Positions 1 through 5,192 of a stretch of 5,192 nucleotides of DNA are shown in pieces; positions within the stretch are counted from its first letter, which is position 1, and every line of letters begins with the position of its first letter. This stretch comes from Thiobacillus sp. UBA2487. Its GTDB lineage: Bacteria > Pseudomonadota > Gammaproteobacteria > Burkholderiales > Sulfuriferulaceae. The position numbers and the translations under genes are program-made. A model generated the notes under the pieces. The model searched no databases and was not told the DNA's origin. It saw nothing but the letters and a program-made list of their open reading frames with translations. The DNA lies in the NCBI GenBank assembly GCA_002341815.1, contig DDOT01000076.1, positions 1 to 5,192 on the forward strand. The letters run 5' to 3'.

Positions 1-105
1 TTGGGCGTATGAATCACGATGCCACGCTTTCATAAAATGCCACTCTGTAACAAAATCCTGCGTGATCATCACGCGAATTCATGAAAAGATCGGGATAAGT
101 GTAAA
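1..105. other. Left-edge region downstream of ssb, no confident gene
   Basis: This stretch follows the ssb stop codon and reaches the window edge. Two weak coding possibilities exist and neither can be decided here. On the minus strand an ATG at positions 31-33 opens a frame (MKAWHRDSYAQ) that runs off the window, with only a poor purine stretch (AGAGTGG) upstream. On the plus strand a frame open from position 2 ends at a TAG at 106-108 without a visible start, so it could be the tail of a gene converging on ssb. Neither peptide resembles a family I recognise. The 15-bp palindrome is listed separately. Confidence 0.4.
60..74 (-). terminator. Possible ssb terminator hairpin (15-bp palindrome)
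   Basis: The sequence GCGTGATCATCACGC is a perfect inverted repeat about position 67. As RNA it could form a six-pair stem (GCGTGA/TCACGC) with a three-base loop. It lies about 30 bp past the ssb stop. Read on the minus strand it is followed by AGGATTTTGTT, so there is a short T run, but it is displaced four bases from the stem and interrupted. That makes it a weak intrinsic terminator candidate; a protein-binding palindrome is an equally fair reading. On the plus strand no T run follows. Confidence 0.35.
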
Positions 106-591
106 TTAGAACGGAATATCATCATCCGGCAAATCGCCATACTCTGCCGCCGGTTTGGCTGCTGGCTGCTGGCTGCGCTGCGGTGCGGCGGCACTCGGGT
201 TATTGCGGGCAGGTGGTGTGCTCCAGCCATCGTCGTCCATCGGCGCAGAGCCACCACTACCGCGACTACCCAACATCTGCATTTTGTCAGCGACAATTTC
301 AGTGGTGTATTGATCGTTACCGTCTTTATTTTGCCATTTGCGTGTACGCAATCCGCCCTCAAAATACACTTGGGAGCCTTTGCGTAAATACTGCGCAGCG
401 ATTTCTGCCAGCTTGCCAAATATCACCACGCGGTGCCATTCGGTTCGTTCCTGTTTTTCGCCGTTTTTATCTTTCCAGGTATCGGTGGTCGCCAAGGCGA
501 TATTCACCACCTGCTCGCCACTGGGCATGTGCCGCGACTCAGGGTCGCGCCCCAGATTACCTATCAGTATCACCTTGTTGACGGACGCCAT
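106..591 (-). CDS. ssb: Single-stranded DNA-binding protein SSB
   Basis: SSB binds single-stranded DNA as a homotetramer and recruits replication, repair and recombination proteins through its C-terminal tip. The product is 161 residues, somewhat shorter than the 178 of E. coli SSB because of a shorter linker. The N-terminal OB fold covers about residues 1-108, begins [18 protein letters not shown] and keeps the DNA-stacking aromatics as W39, W52, F58 and W86, plus the TEWHRVV and LRKGSQVY segments. Residues 109-152 are a low-complexity linker rich in Ser, Gln, Pro and Ala. The protein ends in the canonical acidic tip DDDIPF, the docking site for partner proteins. The start is fixed by family alignment and by GGAAGGG nine bases upstream. 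The TAA of the upstream transporter gene directly abuts the ATG, so the two genes are almost certainly co-transcribed and may be translationally coupled. No separate ssb promoter was convincing. Confidence 0.97.
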   Translation of the reverse strand: MASVNKVILIGNLGRDPESRHMPSGEQVVNIALATTDTWKDKNGEKQERTEWHRVVIFGKLAEIAAQYLRKGSQVYFEGGLRTRKWQNKDGNDQYTTEIVADKMQMLGSRGSGGSAPMDDDGWSTPPARNNPSAAAPQRSQQPAAKPAAEYGDLPDDDIPF

Positions 592-1983
592 TTATTGTTT
601 CCCTTCCAGCAATGAATTAACCGCAGCCTCATCCCAACTGAGCTGCGATACCTTAAGAATGGCAATTTGTTCTTCAGCCACAACGCTGACCTCAAATACG
701 CCGTCGATTTTGCGCAGACCGGCCAGCAAGGTTTGCGCCTGTTGCACCGTCATCTTACCCAAATGATACATTTTCGTCTTCACCGCAGGTGGCGTTTGCA
801 TGCCAATGGCTGCCAGCAACCAGATCACCACGATCCCTGCCGCGAATTCATACACCGCCGAATACCCAAGGTGTTGCGACAACAGGCCACCCATTGCGCC
901 GCCAAAAAACAATCCGAGCGATTGCGAGGTGTTATACACACCCATGGCCGTCCCCTTGGCATCTGGCGGGGCTATTTTAGAGATCAAGGAAGGCAACGTG
1001 GCTTCAAGAATGTTAAACGCAATAAAATACGCCGTGAGCGCAGCCACAATCCCCCAAAAGTGCTGCATGCTTGCAGCCATTCCCAATTGCGCGATCAACA
1101 ACAGTGCGATACCACCCACAAACACTTGCTTGAGCTTGCCCTTTTTCTCACCATAAATAATGGCTGGCACCATCACAATAAACGCCACCAGCACCACCGG
1201 CAAGTACACCTCCCAATGATGATCGACATCCAGATGGCCCGCTTTTTCCAACGCAAACGGAATCACCACGAACATCGACATTTGCGCGGCATGCAATGCA
1301 AAAATACCAAAATCCAGACGCAACAATTGCGGGTTGCGCAACACATCGCCCAGGCGTGACATTTTGGCTTCAGCATCGCTGTGAAATCCACTCGCAGGCG
1401 GGTCGGGAATATACCATTTAACCACAGCCATGGCCATCAACGTCAACACACCGGTCAGGGCAAAAATGCCGGACATACCAATAAACTGGTACAACGCCGG
1501 CCCGATGACCAGTGACGCTGCAAAAGTCAGACCGATAGTGCCACCGATCATGGCCATGGCATGGGTACGATGCTCTTCGCGGGTTGAATCGGCCAGCAAT
1601 GCTGTTACAGCAGCAGAAATTGCCCCCGAACCCTGAATAATGCGCCCCAGAATGATCATCTGGATATCGGTTGCGGTGGCGGCCACAAAACTACCGGCGG
1701 CAAACAGCAACAAGCCAAAATAAATAACCGGCTTGCGACCAAACCGGTCGGATGCGATACCATACGGCAATTGCAGCAGGGCTTGGGTCAACCCGTACGC
1801 ACCTAACGCCAACCCCACCATGGTTTTATCGTTTCCGCCCGGCAAATGCGTGGCGTACAGGGCAAACACCGGAAGAATCAGGAACATACCCAGCATGCGC
1901 AACCCAAAAATGCTGGCCAGACCGCTGCTGGCCCGTTTTTCCAGCGGCGTCATTTGATCTGAATTTGCAGTTGTATTCTTCAT
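592..1983 (-). CDS. yajR: YajR-like MFS transporter with C-terminal YAM-type domain
   Basis: This is a 463-residue inner-membrane major facilitator superfamily protein, probably a proton-driven exporter; the substrate cannot be told from sequence. It matches what I recall of E. coli YajR (454 residues), including MTPxE(K/R)RA, LRMLGMF, YGLTQA, GRxxQGSGAI, KQVFV and the [15 protein letters not shown] segments. About twelve hydrophobic segments span residues 22-395. Motif A is [10 protein letters not shown] at 75-84 after helix 2, and the helix-4 motif is R114 with QGSG at 117-120. The central loop is about 191-223. Residues 403-463 are soluble and read as beta-alpha-beta-beta-alpha, like the ferredoxin-fold YAM domain of YajR; there is no CxxC metal motif. 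The frame stays open upstream to 2097, but that would overlap uvrA. ATG at 1983 has a weak GGTGATG eleven bases upstream. ATG at 1953 (MTPLEKRA) is an alternative. The gene lies between divergent uvrA and ssb and abuts ssb. Confidence 0.9.
   Translation of the reverse strand: MKNTTANSDQMTPLEKRASSGLASIFGLRMLGMFLILPVFALYATHLPGGNDKTMVGLALGAYGLTQALLQLPYGIASDRFGRKPVIYFGLLLFAAGSFVAATATDIQMIILGRIIQGSGAISAAVTALLADSTREEHRTHAMAMIGGTIGLTFAASLVIGPALYQFIGMSGIFALTGVLTLMAMAVVKWYIPDPPASGFHSDAEAKMSRLGDVLRNPQLLRLDFGIFALHAAQMSMFVVIPFALEKAGHLDVDHHWEVYLPVVLVAFIVMVPAIIYGEKKGKLKQVFVGGIALLLIAQLGMAASMQHFWGIVAALTAYFIAFNILEATLPSLISKIAPPDAKGTAMGVYNTSQSLGLFFGGAMGGLLSQHLGYSAVYEFAAGIVVIWLLAAIGMQTPPAVKTKMYHLGKMTVQQAQTLLAGLRKIDGVFEVSVVAEEQIAILKVSQLSWDEAAVNSLLEGKQ
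601..607 (-). promoter_or_regulatory. Ribosome binding site of ssb inside the yajR-like gene
   Basis: On the minus strand GGAAGGG lies nine bases before the ssb ATG. It sits within the last codons of the transporter gene, so ribosomes finishing that gene pass over the ssb initiation site. This supports the chosen ssb start and a coupled translation model. Confidence 0.75.
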
Positions 1984-1987
1984 AAGC

Positions 1988-2016
1988 TTGGGAACATCAC
2001 CAAAAGTAGGTATATT
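1988..2016 (+). promoter_or_regulatory. Probable sigma-70 promoter of uvrA
   Basis: TTGGGA (1988-1993) as -35 and TATATT (2011-2016) as -10 are separated by exactly 17 bases, matching the consensus hexamers at four and five of six positions. Transcription would begin near 2022-2024, giving a leader of about 25 bases that contains the GGAG ribosome site. No CTGT-N8-ACAG LexA operator overlaps the promoter. This placement also argues against the in-frame TTG at 1988 as a start codon, because it would be part of the -35 box. Confidence 0.65.
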
Positions 2017-2020
2017 AGCA
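2012..2020 (-). promoter_or_regulatory. Probable extended -10 promoter for the yajR-ssb unit
   Basis: On the minus strand the sequence TGCTAATAT carries a -10-like hexamer TAATAT preceded by the TGN extended element. No good -35 box is found 16-18 bases upstream (TACTCC region), which fits an extended -10 promoter. Transcription would start near position 2005 and leave a leader of about 22 bases carrying a weak GGTGATG (1995-2001). The box overlaps the uvrA -10 box on the other strand by five bases. Prediction only. Confidence 0.5.
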
Positions 2021-2034
2021 GGTTGGCACGCCTC

Positions 2035-2038
2035 GGAG
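2035..2038 (+). promoter_or_regulatory. Ribosome binding site deciding the uvrA TTG start
   Basis: GGAG lies nine bases before the TTG at 2048-2050. No comparable purine motif precedes the other in-frame TTG at 1988. Together with alignment of [16 protein letters not shown] to the E. coli UvrA N-terminus, this fixes the start. Confidence 0.75.
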
Positions 2039-2047
2039 TACAGATCA

Positions 2048-4864
2048 TTGGACAGCATACGCATACGTGGTGCCCGAACCCACAACCTGAAAGACATCAG
2101 CCTTGATCTGCCGCGACATCAGTTGGTGGTTATTACCGGCCTGTCCGGCTCGGGCAAATCATCGCTGGCGTTCGATACGCTCTACGCCGAAGGCCAGCGC
2201 CGTTACGTTGAGTCTCTGTCGGCCTATGCCCGTCAATTTTTACAATTGATGGAAAAACCGGATGTTGATCTGATTGAGGGCTTGTCACCTGCCATATCCA
2301 TTGAACAAAAAACCGCCAGCCATAACCCGCGTTCAACGGTCGGTACGGTCACTGAAATTCACGATTACCTGCGCCTGTTGTACGCCCGGGTGGGCACCCC
2401 CGAGTGCCCGGATCACCATCAACCGCTGACGGCGCAAACCGTATCGCAAATGGTTGATCACATTATGGCCTTGCCGGCTGACACGCGCCTGATGATACTG
2501 GCACCGGTGATCAGCGCTCGCAAAGGCAGCTATGCCGATCTGCTGGAAGAATTACGTGCCCAAGGCTTTGTGCGGGTTCGTATTGATGGTCACGTGCTTG
2601 AGATGGATAGCTTGCCCACGCTCGACAAGCAAAAAAAACATAGCATCGATGTCGTCATCGATCGCTTGAAGGTCAAACCCGACATGCAGCAACGCTTGGC
2701 CGAATCCTTTGAAACGGCGCTACGCCACGCTGATGGTCGCGCAGTAGCCGTCGATCTGGATAGTGGCACTGAACACGTGTTTTCCGCACGCTTTGCCTGT
2801 CCTGTGTGCGACTACTCACTTGCAGAACTTGAACCACGGTTATTCTCATTCAACAATCCGGCAGGGGCCTGCCCAAAATGCGACGGGATTGGTCATATTG
2901 CATTTTTTGACCCACGCCGCGTGGTGGCTTTTCCGCATTTATCGCTGGGGGCCGGTGCCATTAAAGGCTGGGACAAACGCAACCCGTTTTACTATCACTT
3001 ATTGCAAAGTCTGGCGCGCCATTATGACTTTGACCTGGACCTGCCGTGGGAAAAGTTGTCCGACACAGTTCAGCAGATTATTTTGAACGGCAGTGGTCGA
3101 GAAACCATCGCCTTTCAATATCCCGACGAGCAACGTGCCCGCTCACACAGCTTTGAAGGCGTGCTAAAAACCCTTGATCGACGTTATCGCGAGACCGATT
3201 CCGCCACCGTGCGTGAAGAACTGGCACGCTACCTGAACCACCAACCCTGTCCGACATGTGACGGTGCCCGTTTAAGAATAGAAGCGCGCCATGTCAAGGT
3301 TGGCGATCAGGCATTGCACCAAATCTCAGCCATGCCGCTGGCAGAATCACTTGATTTTTTCAGTTCGCTTAACTTGCAAGGCAGTAAAGCAGCCATTGCA
3401 GAACGCATCATCAAAGAAATTACATCACGGTTGCGTTTCCTCACGGACGTAGGCTTGGAGTACCTGTCATTAAACCGTTCTGCCGAAACCTTGTCAGGTG
3501 GCGAAGCGCAGCGTATTCGCTTGGCCTCGCAAATCGGCTCAGGCTTGACCGGGGTCATGTACGTACTGGATGAACCGTCTATCGGATTGCATCAACACGA
3601 CAATAATCGCTTGCTGGCTACACTTCGTCACCTGCGCGACCTCGGCAATTCGGTAATTGTGGTTGAACACGACGAGGATGCCATCCGTACCGCTGACTTT
3701 GTGGTCGACATGGGGCCGGGCGCTGGCGTGCACGGCGGTCTCGTGGTAGCTGCTGGACAAATCAATGACATTATCCAAAGTGAGCACTCGCTTACTGGCG
3801 CTTATTTGTCGGGCAGATTACGCATCGCCCCACCCGAACAACGCCGGCAACCCGATCCGGCACGTTGGTTAACCTTGACGGGCGCGCGCGGTAACAATTT
3901 AAAAAACGTGACCTTGAAACTGCCGGCCGGCCTGTTTACCTGCGTGACCGGGGTGTCAGGTTCCGGCAAATCAACCCTGATCAACGACACGTTATATGCC
4001 GCGATGGCGCGGCATTTGAACGGATCATCCCTCGAACCGCAGCCGTTTGACGGCATATCGGGTGAAGAACTGTTCGATAAAATCATCAACATCGACCAAA
4101 GCCCGATTGGCCGTACCCCACGTTCGAATCCAGCCACTTACACCGGATTGTTTACCCCCATCCGCGAACTGTTTGCCGGCGTACCGGCGGCTCGCGAACG
4201 GGGTTATGGGCCCGGTCGCTTTTCTTTCAATGTCAAGGGTGGGCGCTGTGAGGCATGTCAAGGCGATGGGGTGGTGAAAGTGGAAATGCATTTTCTGCCC
4301 GATGTGTATGTGGTATGCGATGTTTGCAAAGGCAAGCGCTATAACCGGGAAACCCTGGAAATTCAGTACAAAGGCAAGACCATCACCGATATTCTCGACA
4401 TGACCGTTGAAGATGCACGTGCCTTTTTCGACTCTATTCCGGCCGTGGCACGCAAGCTTGCCACCTTGATGGATGTCGGTCTGGGATACATCCGCTTGGG
4501 GCAAGCCGCAACCACCTTGTCAGGTGGCGAGGCGCAGCGCGTTAAATTATCATTGGAACTATCGCGTCGCGACACAGGACGCACTTTATATATTCTGGAT
4601 GAGCCGACTACCGGCCTGCATTTTCACGACATTGCCATGTTGTTGTCGGTATTGCATCGACTGGCCGATCAAGGCAATACCATCGTGGTGATCGAACACA
4701 ATCTGGATGTCATCAAGACGGCTGACTGGTTGGTGGACATCGGCCCCAAAGGTGGTGCAAACGGTGGGGAGATTATTGCCGCCGGATGTCCCGAGGATGT
4801 TGCTCGCCACCCCGACAGCCTGACCGCTATTTATCTGCGTCCGTTACTGAACGCTGCTACTTGA
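2048..4864 (+). CDS. uvrA: Excinuclease ABC subunit UvrA
   Basis: UvrA is the dimeric ATPase that finds helix-distorting lesions and loads UvrB in nucleotide excision repair. The product is 938 residues against 940 in E. coli and is collinear with it. ATPase I has Walker A GLSGSGKS at 31-38, signature LSGGEAQ at 482-488, Walker B with D508/E509, and H541. ATPase II has Walker A GVSGSGKS at 635-642, signature at 824-830, D851/E852, and H884. Four-cysteine zinc modules are visible at C251/C254/C275/C278 and C734/C737/C757/C760. C120/H123 and C401/C404 may form another metal site (inference). The UvrB-binding and insertion regions between about 115 and 400 are present. The start codon is TTG with GGAG nine bases upstream. 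The stretch after signature II reads [12 protein letters not shown] where E. coli has KLARELSKRGTG, a mild departure. All catalytic motifs are intact, so the protein should be active. It is probably co-transcribed with the SWIM gene 16 bp downstream. Confidence 0.98.
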   Translation: MDSIRIRGARTHNLKDISLDLPRHQLVVITGLSGSGKSSLAFDTLYAEGQRRYVESLSAYARQFLQLMEKPDVDLIEGLSPAISIEQKTASHNPRSTVGTVTEIHDYLRLLYARVGTPECPDHHQPLTAQTVSQMVDHIMALPADTRLMILAPVISARKGSYADLLEELRAQGFVRVRIDGHVLEMDSLPTLDKQKKHSIDVVIDRLKVKPDMQQRLAESFETALRHADGRAVAVDLDSGTEHVFSARFACPVCDYSLAELEPRLFSFNNPAGACPKCDGIGHIAFFDPRRVVAFPHLSLGAGAIKGWDKRNPFYYHLLQSLARHYDFDLDLPWEKLSDTVQQIILNGSGRETIAFQYPDEQRARSHSFEGVLKTLDRRYRETDSATVREELARYLNHQPCPTCDGARLRIEARHVKVGDQALHQISAMPLAESLDFFSSLNLQGSKAAIAERIIKEITSRLRFLTDVGLEYLSLNRSAETLSGGEAQRIRLASQIGSGLTGVMYVLDEPSIGLHQHDNNRLLATLRHLRDLGNSVIVVEHDEDAIRTADFVVDMGPGAGVHGGLVVAAGQINDIIQSEHSLTGAYLSGRLRIAPPEQRRQPDPARWLTLTGARGNNLKNVTLKLPAGLFTCVTGVSGSGKSTLINDTLYAAMARHLNGSSLEPQPFDGISGEELFDKIINIDQSPIGRTPRSNPATYTGLFTPIRELFAGVPAARERGYGPGRFSFNVKGGRCEACQGDGVVKVEMHFLPDVYVVCDVCKGKRYNRETLEIQYKGKTITDILDMTVEDARAFFDSIPAVARKLATLMDVGLGYIRLGQAATTLSGGEAQRVKLSLELSRRDTGRTLYILDEPTTGLHFHDIAMLLSVLHRLADQGNTIVVIEHNLDVIKTADWLVDIGPKGGANGGEIIAAGCPEDVARHPDSLTAIYLRPLLNAAT
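3488..3513 (+). repeat. Intragenic direct repeat, copy 1 (UvrA signature motif I)
   Basis: This 26-bp segment encodes TLSGGEAQR of ATPase domain I. It matches positions 4514-4539 at 25 of 26 bases. The copies are 1026 bp apart and in the same frame. It reflects the ancient ABC duplication with unusually similar codon choice, rather than a mobile or regulatory repeat. Confidence 0.8.
4514..4539 (+). repeat. Intragenic direct repeat, copy 2 (UvrA signature motif II)
   Basis: This is the second copy of the 26-bp near-identical segment, encoding TLSGGEAQR of ATPase domain II. The only difference from copy 1 is G in place of A at the third position of the Glu codon, a silent change. Confidence 0.8.
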
Positions 4865-4880
4865 CCAACTGCTTATTTCA

Positions 4881-5192
4881 ATGCCCATACATTACACACT
4901 CGCCGACGTTCGCAACGCATTCCCCGCCATTTTTTACGAACGGGGACTTGCCATCAGCCAACAAAACCGTATTCAGCAACTGCACTACGCCGATGACAAC
5001 CATACCTTGTTGGCAAAGGTGCAAGGCAGCCGAACCTTACCTTACCATCAGCGCGTCCAGCTTGGGCTACGCAATGGCAAGTTGCTGATAGAAGGCTCTT
5101 GCGACTGCCCGATCGGCCGCAACTGCAAACATGTCATCGCCGTATTGCTACACGCCTTGCAAGCCCCGCCCACCCCAAATCTGGGCGGCGCG
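4881..5192 (+). CDS. SWIM zinc-finger protein, N-terminal part (probable SNF2-type helicase)
   Basis: The frame is open from ATG at 4881 to the window end without a stop, giving 104 residues and no C-terminus. It begins MPIHYTLADVRNAFPAIFYE. The only recognisable domain is a SWIM zinc finger with ligands C74, C76, C82 and H84 (CDCPIGRNCKH), preceded by a beta-rich stretch ending in LRNGKLLIEGS and followed by the helical VIAVLLHAL, the usual SWIM setting. SWIM domains bind DNA or protein. In proteobacteria a SWIM domain this close to the N-terminus is often followed by an SNF2/HepA-like ATPase, but no ATPase motif lies within the window, so that identity is inference. A stand-alone SWIM protein is the alternative. 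The gene starts 16 bp after the uvrA stop with no terminator between, so it is probably read on the uvrA transcript. No good ribosome site precedes the ATG; termination-reinitiation is possible. Confidence 0.75.
   Translation, partial: MPIHYTLADVRNAFPAIFYERGLAISQQNRIQQLHYADDNHTLLAKVQGSRTLPYHQRVQLGLRNGKLLIEGSCDCPIGRNCKHVIAVLLHALQAPPTPNLGGA

Noticed and set aside
1..33. A partial minus-strand gene starting MKAWHRDSYAQ
   Set aside because: Only eleven codons are visible, the ribosome site is poor and the peptide is not recognisable, so it is noted but not called as a gene.
45..60. CTGT-N8-CCTG resembling a LexA box downstream of ssb
   Set aside because: The second half matches ACAG at only two of four positions and no promoter is visible nearby.
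667..1359. A 230-codon open frame on the plus strand antisense to the transporter
   Set aside because: It lies wholly opposite a well-supported MFS gene, its product is His/Arg/Gln rich with no recognisable domain, and no convincing ribosome site was seen.
1984..2097. A longer transporter reading frame starting at 2097
   Set aside because: The 38 extra residues have no YajR counterpart, would overlap the uvrA start and promoter, and lie upstream of the predicted transcription start.
4025..4504. A 159-codon minus-strand frame antisense to uvrA, and several shorter antisense frames
   Set aside because: They mirror codon bias of a strongly conserved gene and have no family resemblance.
4786..5088. 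A 100-codon plus-strand frame overlapping the uvrA end and the SWIM gene
   Set aside because: It is in a different frame from both, starts inside uvrA, and shows no domain; the frame from 4881 carries the recognisable SWIM motif.
5166..5188. Inverted repeat CCGCCCA / TGGGCGG with a 9-base loop
   Set aside because: It lies inside the SWIM reading frame, has no T run after it, and is the kind of chance repeat expected in GC-rich coding DNA.

Overview
The window looks like ordinary chromosomal DNA from a gammaproteobacterium or close relative; genus not identifiable from sequence alone. UvrA, SSB and the transporter all align from memory with their Escherichia coli counterparts over most of their length. 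The order ssb - MFS transporter - uvrA, with uvrA divergent, matches the arrangement I recall from Pseudomonas; in E. coli ssb and uvrA are direct divergent neighbours. Base composition looks moderate and even, with no insertion sequence, tRNA, rRNA, CRISPR array or obvious foreign segment.

Layout: positions 1-105 hold no confident gene, but contain a 15-bp perfect palindrome just past the end of ssb. Positions 106-591 (minus) encode the single-stranded DNA-binding protein SSB. Positions 592-1983 (minus) encode a YajR-like 12-helix major facilitator transporter with a small C-terminal ferredoxin-like domain; its stop codon directly abuts the ssb start codon. Positions 1984-2047 form a 64-bp divergent control region with a good sigma-70-type promoter for uvrA and an extended -10 element facing the other way, the two -10 boxes overlapping. 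Positions 2048-4864 (plus) encode a complete UvrA starting at TTG. After a 16-bp gap, an open frame from 4881 to the window end (plus) encodes the first 104 residues of a protein with a SWIM zinc finger, probably the N-terminus of a SWIM/SNF2-type helicase.

Functionally, UvrA recognises damage in nucleotide excision repair, SSB covers single-stranded DNA during replication, repair and recombination, and the SWIM protein is probably also DNA-associated. The transporter is the outlier; it is physically locked to ssb by a shared transcript and probable translational coupling. The rightward unit is probably uvrA-SWIM protein and the leftward unit yajR-ssb. No canonical LexA operator is visible in the divergent region, unlike the SOS-controlled uvrA/ssb region of E. 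coli. I found no clearly new biological system; the points most worth following are the shared divergent promoter without a LexA box and the SWIM-domain gene directly behind uvrA.
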